A stretch of 50,007 nucleotides of DNA from Polymyxa betae (taxonomy: Eukaryota > Endomyxa > Phytomyxea > Plasmodiophorida > Plasmodiophoridae), in assembly GCA_003693705.1 (NCBI GenBank), contig RBZT01000181.1, positions 1-50,007 on the forward strand, written 5' to 3'. The translations under genes were made by a program, and so were the position numbers. Under the pieces are notes generated by a model, which did not search any database, was not told the DNA's origin, and saw only the letters and a program-made list of their open reading frames with translations. Below, in pieces: positions 1-11,466 of the stretch (its first letter is position 1; each line of letters starts with the position of its first letter).

Positions 1-1
1 T

Positions 2-2592
2 TGGGACATACTGGAAAGAATTGATGTTGACGAGTGCGGACCTCTACCCGTAACGTCCTTGAACGTCGAAAGGTACTTCATCACGTTTTGTGATCGAAGT
101 AGTAAAGCCAAATTCATGTTTCTCCTACACCACAAGAATGAGGCATTCGGCAAGTTCCAGATTTTGAAAAGAAGGCTGGAAAATAGATTGGGAAAGAAAA
201 TCAAAGTCGTCTTTGGAGACAACGGTGCAGAAAATTCATCAACTCTGAATTCCAGCAGTTCTTGGAAATTGAGGGTATCGAATGGCAGTCTACCGTGCCA
301 TACTCATCCGAACAAAACGGGATAGCTGAACGTGGACATCTCACATTGATGGATTCGGCACGCTCGCTTCTTTGCCATGCTAGACTGCCGAAGCAATTCT
401 GGGGCCCTGCAATTCTAACAGCTTCTCACATACACAATCTGATGTCGCATCCGAATGACATAAACACGACTCCTCATGAAATGTTAAAAGGATCCAAGCC
501 CGACATGAGTTACCTTCGCGTTTTTGGCTGTGACGCCTACGCATTGGTGCCAGAACATCTGAGAACTAAGCTTGATCCTAGGGCTAAAAAATATATATTC
601 ATTGGATACGCACCAGATAAAAAGGGCTACCTTTTGTACGATCCAGCATTAGGAACCACTTCTGTCCACCGATCTGTCGTCTTTAATGAAGAATCCTTCA
701 ATGGGAGATCCGTGGCATTGGCTTTGTCGGATCCTGAAGAACCAGAAACGAATTGGGACCCTGATTATGTTGAGAATAACCATGGAGACTCTCATAACGA
801 AGACGACCTTATACAAAATATCGCAGAAAAACCATTCGGGAGTATCTTGACGAACAGAAGCAGGAGCAGGCGACAAATTCGAAAAGTACCAAGATATGGA
901 GAGTTTGTTCACCATAACTGGATCAATTCGCTTCATGCACAGGAAATCTATATTCCCACGAACTTCCAAGATGCAAAATTATGTACTGATTCTAACTTCT
1001 GGATGGAAGCAATTCAAGAAGAGCTGAATTCACTCCTTAGTCATAAAACATGGGAAGAAGTGCAAACCTTACCGCCTGGAAAGAAAGCGATTGGATGCCG
1101 ATGGGACTTCAAGATCAACACTCTTCGAACAGCTGATATTCCTGGAAACTATAGATGGGTTCTCAAACATTTACCGGACGGAAACTCTCTGAGATACAAA
1201 GCACGGTTGGTCGTACAGGGATTTCGCCAAAGAGCTGGCATCGACTACGATAAAACATATGCACCAGTGATGAGAACTGACATTTTCCGGCTAATGATGG
1301 CGCTGTCTATTATGGACAAAGATATCATCGCTGAGCAAATGGATGTGGTCACCGCTTTTTTCAATGCACATCTTACGGAAGAGCTCTACATGAATACACC
1401 ACAAGGAAGTGCTTCGCGAAGTAAGTTCGTCAAGTTACTGAAATCTCTTTACGGGTTGAAGCAAGCCCCCTATGAGTGGTTTAGAACAATTGACCGTTTT
1501 CTCGTAATCGAGCAAGGATTCACACAAATCAAGTCAACACCATGCCTGTATCTTAAGCGCGACTCTTCGAACAAATTTTGTCTGGTCGGAATCTATGTGG
1601 ATGACTTACCAATTATTGGACACCCAGTTTATGACCTGAAAAGCGCTCTCAACAAACGGTTTGACATGTCTGATCTTGGTACCTTAAAGCAATGTATTGG
1701 AATTGGCGTTCATCGTGATTCTATTGCTGGACAAGTTTTTCTTGAGCAGGAGAAGTACATTGAAGAAATCCTGTTATTGTTCCAAATGCACAAATGTAAA
1801 CCACAGCCTACACCTATCAACTCTGGTACAAAACTTACGAAGGATATCTGCCCAAAAACTGAAGCAGAGCACGAGGAAGTTAGGCAACTACAAAAGGCAA
1901 TGAATTATAAGGCGGCGGTCGGCCACCTGATATGGCTGCTTCATACAAGCCCGGATATAGCATATGCTGTCGGTGAAGTTGCCCGATTTGTTGACAATCC
2001 CGGCCCTGCTCACTTCGTCGCGCTCAAACGAATCTTTCGTGATCTAAGAGGAACGACGCGATATGGTCTCTTGTTCAAGAGAGAAGGAGAGTGCGCAACC
2101 TTCTCTCTCCACGACTCCGACTGGGCAGGTTGTGTCGATACTAGACGCTCGACTTCAGGTTTCAGCTTCTTCGTTAATAACTGTTTTATTTGTTATCGAT
2201 CAAAACGACAACTTTCCACAGCTCTGTCTTCTTGCGAAGCTGAAGTTCTTGCTTCGTCTCTGGCAGCTACCGAAGCCCTTTGGTTGCGTGATGTGCTAAC
2301 TGAACTAGGTTTCTATTCGGGAGGTCCTGTTTCCTTACATCAGGACAATCAAGGAGCTATTGCTTTTGCTCTAAGTGAAGTTCCTCACTCAAAAATGAAA
2401 CACATAGCGCTTCGCCAGAGCTTTCTTCGTGAACTTGTTTCTAATAATGTTCTTCTTCCGCTATATGTTTCCTCTGCAGACAACAATGCTGATTTCTTTA
2501 CTAAGGGCCTAAATCCTTCACGATTTATTGATCTTCGCGAACGGATCGGTTGTATTATTCGTCCCGCTGCATTTGAGGGGGGAGTTGAGTAG
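2..2592 (+). pseudogene. copia Pol polyprotein (integrase-RT-RNase H), frameshifted
   Basis: The open frame entering at base 2 carries the integrase core (a CGPLP block and a DNG motif). At about 230-235 the reading shifts by +2 (an A run appears two bases too long), and the rest continues in the frame that is open to the TAG at 2592. That second frame has the QNGIAERG integrase block near its start, then RT with QMDVVTAFFN and the catalytic YVDD motif near 1600, and RNase H with SDWAG, SSCEAE, QDNQGAI and a terminal ADFFTKGL block. The acidic catalytic residues of RT and RNase H look preserved. The frameshift affects only the integrase. The N-terminal polyprotein regions are outside the window. 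Confidence 0.9.
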
Positions 2593-2789
2593 TCTCATGC
2601 ATCGTGACTTCTGATGTGTCACGTTTCTATTTGTTGCAAAGTCTCTGATCTATATAAACATCATCTTGTATTTCGCTAACTTTAACAACATCTTTGTCTT
2701 AGAATCTCTAGAAACTTAGCTCCGTGTAACTCTCTTGGTCAGCAATAAACCTTAAATGTTGTCGGTTTAAGGTTTCCGCGACTGTTACA
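2586..2789 (+). repeat. Candidate short 3' LTR of the copia element
   Basis: About 200 bp directly after the polypurine tract, beginning TG and ending CA. It contains a TATA-like TATATAAA at 2651-2658 and an AATAAA at 2744-2749, the expected order for LTR promoter and polyadenylation signals. With the 5' LTR outside the window the borders cannot be verified, and no target-site duplication can be checked. Confidence 0.5.
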
Positions 2790-3085
2790 ATAATAATGTT
2801 GAGAACTTCGATAAACAAGCCTGGAAAAAAATTGAGCAAAAGAAAACAATGCACAAAACTGTTCCAAAGATTTAAAACAATTCGCAAAAAAGCTTTGAAC
2901 AAAATTCCTGAAAAGTGAAAAAGCAGAAAAAAAATGCGAAAATTTGACACAGTTTTGGCAGAAAAAAAACTGCGCTGCGGACTGCGTCACGGCTTCTGAT
3001 CGATTCCAGATCGAATCGTGTCGATCGACCAAGAGGGCGTCGTCGTCGTCGTCTCTGTCTGTCTCTGCCCGCTACCTCTGCCATC
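2790..3085. other. Spacer between retrotransposon and NOG1; A-rich then GC-rich leader
   Basis: The first two thirds is A-rich on the plus strand. From about 2965 it becomes GC-rich up to the NOG1 ATG, probably the 5' leader. I see no further gene and no clear TATA box. Confidence 0.4.
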
Positions 3086-6000
3086 ATGGTCGTCTACAAC
3101 TTCCGCTCGCTCAAGGTCGTACCGACCGCCCCGCAGCTCCTCGACATCGTCCTGTCGCGGACCCAGCGCAAGACCGCCACCGAGGTCCATAAGCGCTTCA
3201 GCATCCAGCGAATCCGTCAGTTCTACATGATGAAGGTACAGAACGAGGCCGCACCGAGGGAGAGGCCCCGCCCCAGCCTTCATATCGCTCTGTTTCATCG
3301 CTTTGCACGCTGTTTGAAATCGTTTTGCTTTGCCGCTTGATTTCCTAACCCTCTTTTGAAACGTTGATCGTAACGTTGGATGTAGCGTAACCATCTGTGA
3401 ACGTTACTGCTTTCTTATGCTTCTGCTGGGATTTTTATTACAGTCTTTAATCATTTCAGAAGCTTCCAATAATCGTTGAGACCTATTATATTCTGATGGC
3501 AAAGCTATCCTATCGTCTGTCGTAACGTAAAAATCTGCTCACGTTACGTCCGAGATTGCGAAAACTTTCTTCTTTTAAGTCGTTTTCTGTCCAGTTTCCA
3601 TTGTTCATTCAGATTTTCTTTCAAAAGTTTTGAACTCAATTTTTTCTAATTCATTTCAAGTAACATCAACATGCAGGTGAAATTCACGCAATCCACGTTT
3701 CACGAGCGTCTGTCCGAGATCGTCGACGAGTTCCCGCGTCTGGATACGATCCACCCGTTCTACGCCGATCTGATCAACGTCCTGTACGACCGCGACCACT
3801 ACAAACTGGCTCTGGGCCAGCTGAACCAGGCCCGTACGTTGATTGATAACGTCGCCAAGGACTATGTTCGTTTGCTGAAGGTAACGTGGCTGGCTGCGTG
3901 TGTGTGCTCGAGTCGGTTTGTGATACGGTTGCGTTACAGTTCGGGGATTCGCTGTATCGCTGCAAGCTGTTAAAACGCGCGGCGCTTGGACGCATGGCCA
4001 CTATTGTGAAGAAATTGAAGTCGTCGTTGGGCTATCTGGAACAGGTAACATAAGAATACCTCGTTACATTTCGCGCTTCTTATTCTATTCGTCAATTTTC
4101 AATTCCCTCCGTTTTGTTTCTCTCAAAGTCTTGTTCTTTTTCCAGTTTCTACCGGTTTTTGCATTCACTTTTTTTCTGTTTTGAATCTGCTCTCGTTTTT
4201 CAACTCTTCAAATTCTTTCTTAAATACAAATTTGTGAACTTTTTCTCGAGATTCTTTGATATCTGTCAAGTTGCCATTTTCGACCTTTTTCAGTTTTTTG
4301 CGTTTCTTTTCCATTGCTTTCGAAGAGCTCAACTTTTTGTCAGAGTTTATTTTTCACTTTGTGTTGGACAATTTCGGTTTCTCGCAAATTGCCGTTTTTT
4401 TTACAACTGCTTCGTATAGGTCCGCCAGCATCTGTCGCGTCTTCCATCGATTGATCCATCAGCCCGTACCCTGCTCCTGACCGGTTATCCGAACGCCGGC
4501 AAGTCGTCGTTCATCAACCAGATCACCCGGGCCGACGTCGACGTCCAGCCGTACGCGTTCACGACGAAATCGCTGTTCGTCGGCCATACGGACTACAAGT
4601 ATCTGCGCTGGCAGGTTATCGATACGCCCGGAATTCTCGGTACGGCCATGTTTACGTCACGACTGCGTTGACGTTACTTGGTTTCGTTACTTTGGCAGGT
4701 TTCGCCATTTTAACAGTTTCTGTCTCTACTGCTGCGTTTGGGGTTTACGTTTACGCTACCACTGCGTTTACGTTACCCGATTTCGGCACTCTGTCTGGTT
4801 TCGCTACTTTAAACATTTCAGTTGCCACTGCTGTGTTTTGGGTTTACGATACTAGTTCGTGGTGCTGATTACGTTACACAGATCATCCTCTTGAAGACCG
4901 TAACACCATCGAGATGCAGTCGATCACAGCCCTGGCCCATCTGAACTGCGCCATCTTGTTCATGATCGATATCTCCGGAGCCGGACAATACTCGATCAAG
5001 CAGCAGGTAACATTACACGACATTCTTCTCAACCTGCTTTTCCAATTCGATTTTTTTCTGTAAATTTTCACTATTGCTTTCTCTCGCACTTTTTTTCACG
5101 TTTCGCTCTAGCTTTGAAGGGTTTTCTTTCAATTTTTAAAATTGCTTTTTAATGCTGTCCAAATTTTCTGCCCTTTGCAAACACTGCTCTAAGTTTTCCA
5201 TCTCGAAACTTTTCACTTTTTTTACTGATTTTTTTCCAACTTTTTTATTTCCACATTTTTTATTCACTCTTCAGATTTCGCTGTTCAACTCGATCAAGCC
5301 CTTATTCGCCAACAAGCCGCTCGTTCTGGTTGCCAACAAGACCGACTTGCGTCCGTTGGACGCTCTCGATGACGAGGACCGCGAGCTTCTGCGCTCGGCA
5401 TCCAACGACGGCAAGATCCCGATCATCCCAATGAGCAATATCGCCCAGGAAGGCATTCAGCAAGTGAAACAGACCGCCTGCGATCTCATCCTTGATCATC
5501 GCCTCTCCGTTAAGCTTCGATCGAACAAACTCGATACTGTTCGTCATCGCATTCAGATCGTTCAACCCGCGCCTCGTGATAACAAGGTCTGTTCATTCAC
5601 ATTCGCCAAATATTTTCAACATTTTCTTCGGTTTTGCAAAAAATTGTGTTCAATTGATCAAACAGTGGACACCGGATGAACAATCTTCATTTATTCCATC
5701 TTTTTACATTGTTTTTTTTTCTCGCTTTTTCATTCATTTTCCGTTCTGATTTCTCTTTCTTTTTTGGGCAATTTCGCTTTTGCTTTCTTACAATCTTTCG
5801 TGTTTATTCATAATTCACGATCTTTACTCTTCAATTAATGTTCGTGTTAGGTTCGGGCAGTTTGTATTCCGGAGTCGGTGATGAAGGCGCGCGCCCTGAA
5901 GGCCGACGGCATGGCGCCGCCGCCCCGCAAGACCGCCCGCCAGATCGAGGCCGAGAACGGCGGCGCCGGCATCTTCAATTTCGATATGCGCGCCCATTGG

Positions 6001-7033
6001 GAACTGGACACCAACGAATGGCGCCACGACGTCGTCCCCGAAATCTTCAACGGCAAGAACGTCGCCGACTATTTCGATGCCGACATTGAGGAGCGGTACG
6101 ACCCAAACCACTTTCTCTCACATTGTTTCGCCAACTTCGCATTCACAAAATTTTTCTCGTTTTTGTTCGAAAAACTTTGATGGTTCATTTCTTTTGTGAT
6201 TTTATTCAAAAAACTTTTGAAAATTCGAAATTTTTTCTCTGATTTTTCGCTGGTCTGACATGATCGACAGGCTTAATGCTCTGGAGCGCGAAGAAGAGCA
6301 GATCCGCGAAGACATGGTCACATCCGACGAGGAGTCGGATCTGGACCCCGAGCAGGTCGAGCTGGCCCACCGCATCCAGAAGAAGAAGAAGCAGCTGAAG
6401 CTGGCGGCGGCATCGGCCCGTACCATCACGCAGCCGGTCCGGAAACGCGAGACGAAGAGCGTCGAGCAGTTCTCCGCGCATCTGGAATCGATGGGTATCG
6501 ATGCCAGCAAGGTCCGCGCCCGAGGCCGGAAACGCACGCGCGACGTCGTTGATACGACCGAGGCCATGGAACTGGACAATGCCGTGTCGAAGTCCGCATC
6601 GGTGGCCCGAAGCCAATCGAAGATGCGCCGAAACCGCTCCATGACTCCTGGAAAGGAAACCGCTTTCAAGGACGAAAAGTACGCTGTCTTTTGTTCGATC
6701 TCGCTGTTTTGCGTTTGACTTTTTTGATTTTCAAAAACAAAACTTTTTTACAAAAAAGTTTCACTGGTGGAATCGCCATTTTTCGAAAACTTTCTTGTAT
6801 TTTCGATATGTTTTCTGTCTTGTTGCTCGAAAGCTAGGGGTTTTAGGGTTCCGCCTCGTGCTGACTGCGTTTTGTTTAGTGTTCGTGCGAAGGCGACGAA
6901 ACAGTCGAAGGTCGTTCAGCGTAAGATGAACGTCCTGGGTAAAGCTGGGGAGGCGGATCGCACGATCCGTGACGCGAAACCGAAATGGCTGTTCTCCGGC
7001 AAGCGCGGTATCGGCAAGACCGACCGACGTTAA
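3086..7033 (+). CDS. NOG1: Nucleolar GTP-binding protein 1 (NOG1/GTPBP4), 9 exons
   Basis: An essential nucleolar GTPase of 60S ribosomal subunit assembly. Model: 3086-3235, 3677-3880, 3940-4044, 4420-4639, 4882-5006, 5275-5586, 5851-6095, 6271-6678, 6880-7033, giving 640 residues, close to the roughly 650 of yeast Nog1. All phases join. The N-terminus ([12 protein letters not shown], then a helical bundle) matches the family. The GTPase core has the P-loop GYPNAGKSS (about residues 175-183), [17 protein letters not shown] (about 221-224) and NKTD (about 289-292). The C-terminal part has IEAENGGAG, the NGKN block and the family ending LFSGKRG-GKTD. Intron lengths run from 59 to about 440 bp; donors are mostly GTAAC or GTACG. 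Only exon edges are inferred; identity is secure. Confidence 0.97.
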
Positions 7034-7075
7034 ACACAGCCTCATCGCCCCTGTCGTACTATTATCCCGTCCTGT

Positions 7076-7081
7076 AATAAA
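7076..7081 (+). terminator. Polyadenylation signal of NOG1
   Basis: AATAAA about 43 bases after the TAA stop codon of NOG1, a normal spacing for a eukaryotic cleavage/polyadenylation signal. Confidence 0.6.
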
Positions 7082-7304
7082 TTATCACTTCGATTTCCGC
7101 ATGATGTTTTCAACAGTTGTTTGCGTTACTCAGCCATAAATTCGTCGGTCGTACTGGCTCTGGATCACCTGACGTTGTATTTAACTATCATGGAACTGTT
7201 TGGTCTTTATCGCTGCTACAAGATGTTTCTCGATTCGATTTGGGCCAAGCATGGCCAAACCCTAAACCCTAGACCCAAAGCCATGTGGTGCCCAGCTAGA
7301 TTGA

Positions 7305-7310
7305 TTTATT
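7305..7310 (-). terminator. Polyadenylation signal of the palmitoyltransferase gene
   Basis: Minus-strand AATAAA about 29 bases past the TAG stop of the DHHC-family gene. A CCCTAAACCCTA telomere-like tract lies just beyond it at 7259-7272. NOG1 and this gene are convergent, with about 305 bp between their stop codons. Confidence 0.55.
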
Positions 7311-7338
7311 GGTTGAATATTGTTATTTAATGTTACAT

Positions 7339-9441
7339 CTAGGCGAATGCTGTCACGGAGCATTCCGGTGTGGCGAGAGCCTGCATCCGTCCCGGATCGA
7401 TGTAGAGTCCGTCGATCAGCCCGTCGTCCCCGTGAATCGGCAGAGGCCAGAGCCAGATCACGGACCCCAGCACCTGGGTCGTGTTGGCCCACGCCCCGCG
7501 GTTGAATTTGACATTGGCGATGGCGGAACGCCGGCGCACTTCCTGGTCCCGCGACTGATGTTTCTCTCGGAATTCGATGGTCGTCATATTTTGCATGATA
7601 ATCTGCCAGGCGCAGCCCACCCCGTCAGTAAACTCATTATCAACACAGACAGACCCAGTAACATGAACCAAGCTGAAACAGAAAGCAGTTACGTCAAGGG
7701 TGCTCTGCCTTAACCGTAACAAAAACCAGTAACGTAAAAGGGGTAACGAAAACTGGTAACGTAAACCCCAGATAGGCATCAGACCACTAAATATGCGCTA
7801 TCCAGAGAAAGCTAGGTAGCAAAAGTATGGTAGCGTAAACTGGTAACGTAAATGTGGTAAAGCCCAATTTGTAACGTAACAATGCGGGACATTACATAGA
7901 TGTGGAAGGAAAGAAAGAGAATGAGACCGGCCGCCAGAGAGATGGCTACGACGCAGACCAGTACGACGACAACGTCGGTGTGGGCCAGTTCGCCATCGAC
8001 GATATTGCGGACTGCAGCCCAGACGCGACCGGACATCACGGTCAGGTAGGCGAGTAACGTGGCCGTCGCATAGAACAGGAACAGGACGAAGAATTTGCGA
8101 TTGCGCAGTCCGATGGTCGTGTGCGCGAACGTGCAGTAGTGATCCATGACCAGGACGCACCTGTTGCTCGTCAACATCATGCGGTTCAAAAAAAAACCAG
8201 TAACGTAAGCATTGGTAACATCAACCCGTAACGTGAATGCGGTAACATGAACCGCCATGTGATGAACAGCACGACACAAACATCAATTGGAGTTGAAAAA
8301 TGAATTTTGAGTATAGAGCCCGGTAACGATAGCAACCAGCATGTGGTAACATAACCGATGGAAACATAGATGTTGGTAACAGCAGTATCGCTCCAAAAAT
8401 AGAAACGAAGCGAAAACAAATAGCTAGGGTTTAGGGTTTCCAAGTCACTGCAAACGCGATCTCTCGTACGTATCGGTCCGGGAGCAGTGATGTGTGCGAT
8501 CGGGTTTGTAATGGGCCGGTACGCACTTGGTGCACTTCCGTATCGAGCCAGTACGGCGGACTTTGAGCTCGGCGAACGGCAGCTGGCGGACCCGTTGCCG
8601 CAACGGCTCGGTGAGCGGGTAGAAGCCCGGCTCGGCGATTTTCTGCATGAGTTCGATCTCGGCGGGAGTCAAGGCGAACCGCGCCGCCTCGTCGTCGTTA
8701 TCGTCGTAACAGGTCCAGATCTGTCAATATGTTAGACAGCCAAATTTTTTCACAAGACAAACCCTAACCCTAACATCGGAAACATTTCGAGTTCTTTCGA
8801 AAGTGTAAAAGGGTTTTAATTCAGCAAAAAACTGTCACATTTGTTCTCAGAATGGATTAAAATTTGACACTTTCGAAAACATTCTTCAAAAGTTCGCAAA
8901 AGGAAACGAAATGGAGCGAGTTCATGATTTCAAGAGAGCGTTGAGCTGATTGTGTGACTTACATGATCTGGTGGTACTGATCCAGGGGCGGTTAGTATCA
9001 GACGAATATATGAGATCCACATTAATATGTAGGATATATGGAAGATCACCTATCAGAGAGAGATATATATTAGGGTTAGGGTTCTCATTATCACAATAAA
9101 CATTCGATGCACACAGAGAGAGGGATCAGACCCCATCGCCCCAAACCCTAACAGAAAAATCCTTTCAAAACAGAAGACTGAATTCAGATTTCACGCAGAT
9201 CAAATCCAACGGCGGAAACTTTCAACGAAATCTGTTCATGCAGCCGTACGAAGGCGCGGGGTGGTACCGGCCCACCCGTGCTCCAGGCGAGGACCTGATC
9301 GAGGCCCGCGACCGCCAGATAGACGCCGTAGGCCACGGCGTTGAACACGACGAAGGCGACGGCGGGCGCGTACGACCGCCTCGGCACGGGGTCGGACATG
9401 GGCTTGCGCGGCAGACGCCCAGCAGCAGCGTCCGTCAGCAT
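7339..9441 (-). CDS. DHHC-family protein S-palmitoyltransferase with DHYC active site, 5 exons
   Basis: Predicted integral-membrane enzyme that attaches palmitate to cysteines. Minus-strand exons: 9441-9250, 9049-8963, 8720-8470, 8160-7896, 7602-7339; phases join to 352 residues. Order: TM1 (APAVAFVVFNAVAYGVYLAV), TM2 (FHISYILMWISYIRLIL) followed by the family TAPGSVP turn, a Cys-rich domain with CTKC, KPDRTHHC and DHYC, TM3, TM4, then TTIEF, the family's TTxE motif. Two Cys-rich-domain cysteines are missing: the usual CSxC reads CSRT, and the NNCIG block reads HTTIG. DHYC occurs in active yeast Akr1 and Pfa5. The ATG at 9441 was chosen because the frame upstream has only a TTG; an additional 5' exon is possible. 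Its introns contain many GTAACG-type motifs and telomere-like tracts. Confidence 0.88.
8164..8469 (-). repeat. Short GTAACRT tandem array within a palmitoyltransferase intron
   Basis: At 8201-8262 on the plus strand the core GTAAC followed by RT recurs four times, about every 15 bases, with further loose copies at 8320-8380. The stretch lies inside the intron between exons 3 and 4, so in the sense direction it reads as repeats of YGTTAC. A similar array fills the next intron (7715-7880). Confidence 0.6.
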
Positions 9442-11466
9442 GCGAACGGCATGCCGACCTAAGAGGACGGTCGGCGATCGGTCGCTGATCGTTGATAAGG
9501 GGGGCGGGTACGCCGCGATCAATGCGATCTCGGGCTATCCGTTTCAGTAGGCGTCAGGCGTCACCACACCTGACAGACCGTGCTGGCCCCCTCCCCCGCT
9601 ATGACTGTCTGCCCACTGACTAGACTCTGTCCCAGTCGTGGACCCTGGTCAGGACTGTAACGTAGCATGGGACGCTGCGTCCGGCTGCGGTAACGCGACT
9701 TGCTGGAGGCAGGTTCATGCTTGCAGCGGTATCGCGTGCGATAGTTTGATCGGGCTCGAATCCCTGATTCGGAGGCAGGGGTTAGGGTTTTTTTGTGGGC
9801 GGCCTCTCTATTCCGCTCTACCGTACGCCTCTCGGTATAGGGTTTGAGGGACCTGGAGCGAGTCCAACAATGCACTAGGGTTTTGTGGTCGTGCTGATCC
9901 ACTCGAACACAACAACTCGACGAGTCTCTCTCTTGACACATTTGGCCGAGTTTAACGCAGCTGATGATTGTGTGCCACTTTCCTTCATCCCGACCAACTC
10001 TGTGAGATGTCCTATAGAGAATACTCGAGAATTTTGAATTTGGAGAAGATCAGATCGAAATGTGTGCAGGCTGTTAGGTCGAGATTCGGCCTTTGCTTTT
10101 ACCGAGAAGCTGTGTCCTGTGTTTCCAAACGTCTCATATCTGATCATCGTTATGGATATCGCTCTATGTACTTCAGGTTTCATCTTCTCTCCGACAGTCG
10201 CTGTACTCGAGATTGCCATAATATCGGTATTAATGAGAGTATCTGATTGTTCACGCTTCGAGAGTTACGCTGCTTGTTCGCCGGCTGTTCATACAGGCTG
10301 AGTTTAGAGCCGACAATCTCCATTATGGTCTCATCTCTATATTCTGGTTTGTCTGCGGCCAAACGACCGATCATTGAGCCAAGCCTATTCGATACTTTCG
10401 CTTTTGCACTCTCAGCATCTTTGGCGTTGTTTATGCAGAGGTTTCAGTCGGTTCAATATCCGTCAGGATCTTAGAGGCTCTCTACCTGCGCAACGATTCC
10501 AGTTCAAGTTGATTCGAACGTCGCAACTGACAATTCGAATCTTGTTTCTAGAGATGGCCCTTTTATTTTCAAACGCCGACTTCATAGGGTTTGAAAATAT
10601 TGAAAATGTTGAAAAAAATAACAGAAAATGTGGTACCTATTAATAAGAACCACCACATCATAAAATCAAATATGAAATACAAATATTGTACCACAGAGGA
10701 ACAATGTTTCAATTCTTTCTGTGAAATCTGAAACATCTACCTCAACACTGTCATAACTTTTTCTAACATAACAGAGACTTGTCTAAGCCGAAGGACGGTT
10801 TGCTTATATAAATTACATCGTAATGGATTGCGTCTTTCAACTTTCAATTATTTCTTTACACTAAGTTCAGATTGTTCAGCTTTAGAATTTATATCTAATT
10901 ATTAAGTCCAGAAATGTATGGACTCTTTAATTTCGGGACTTCAAATGGGCTGTACACCATCAACGGAGTCCCATCGATGATAGAACGTTGAGAAGCTGAA
11001 CTGTATGGGTTGGGCTGGAACCTGTAGGTGGCTGCGCCCGTCCAACTCCATCTAGATGATGTTAACGGCGTGTTTTGGCTTTTGCCAGACTCAAAGAAGA
11101 CAATTTGGAATCGATTGAGCATTGGATCGATCGATGGTCAGGCCGATGTTTTCAGCAAAACCGGATAAGGAGAGAAGTGATGAAGGGAGGTCATGCTTGC
11201 CGTTCCGGCAGCTCATGAGAGGACAAGCAATCCCAAAGCGGCGCCGAAATCTCTACAGCCCCGGCATAGAAATTCCCAGCTCGACCGAAGTTGACTAAAT
11301 CATAACATCGAGATGGAAAAGTCTTTATTGACTGCAGACCATTCGATGGCAACAGTCATATATTCTAGGAGGTTCTTGAACCCTTATATACAGACAGCGC
11401 CAAGCTGATCCGATTTCGAGTCGAGGACCAGCTTGAAGCGGAGTTACGATTCAGCATCTGATTACG
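9442..11466. other. Long spacer, no supported gene
   Basis: Open frames here are short and show no family motif. The first part (to about 9900) is GC-richer and contains three TTAGGG-like tracts (9782, 9839, 9877); it should hold the palmitoyltransferase promoter. From 10.5 kb it becomes AT-rich. A 75-codon minus-strand frame at 10895-11122 shows nothing I recognise. Confidence 0.45.

Larger units (their letters stand above)
1..2789 (+). mobile_element. Ty1/copia LTR retrotransposon, 3' part, cut by window edge
   Basis: The domain order integrase, reverse transcriptase, RNase H on the plus strand is that of Ty1/copia elements (in Ty3/gypsy the integrase comes last). The left part (gag, protease, 5' LTR) lies outside the window. 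A purine tract at about 2575-2584 overlaps the end of the pol frame and is followed by a candidate 3' LTR. The RT and RNase H motifs are intact, but the integrase has a frameshift near 230-235, so this copy is probably not autonomous unless the shift is a sequencing error. The element sits about 300 bp upstream of the NOG1 start codon. Confidence 0.93.

Noticed and set aside
9725-9790. CGGGCTCGAATCCCTG, resembling a tRNA T-arm
   Set aside because: No matching D-arm, anticodon arm or acceptor stem upstream.
10895-11122. 75-codon minus-strand frame that briefly looked like a retroelement fragment
   Set aside because: No integrase, RT or protease motif could be matched.
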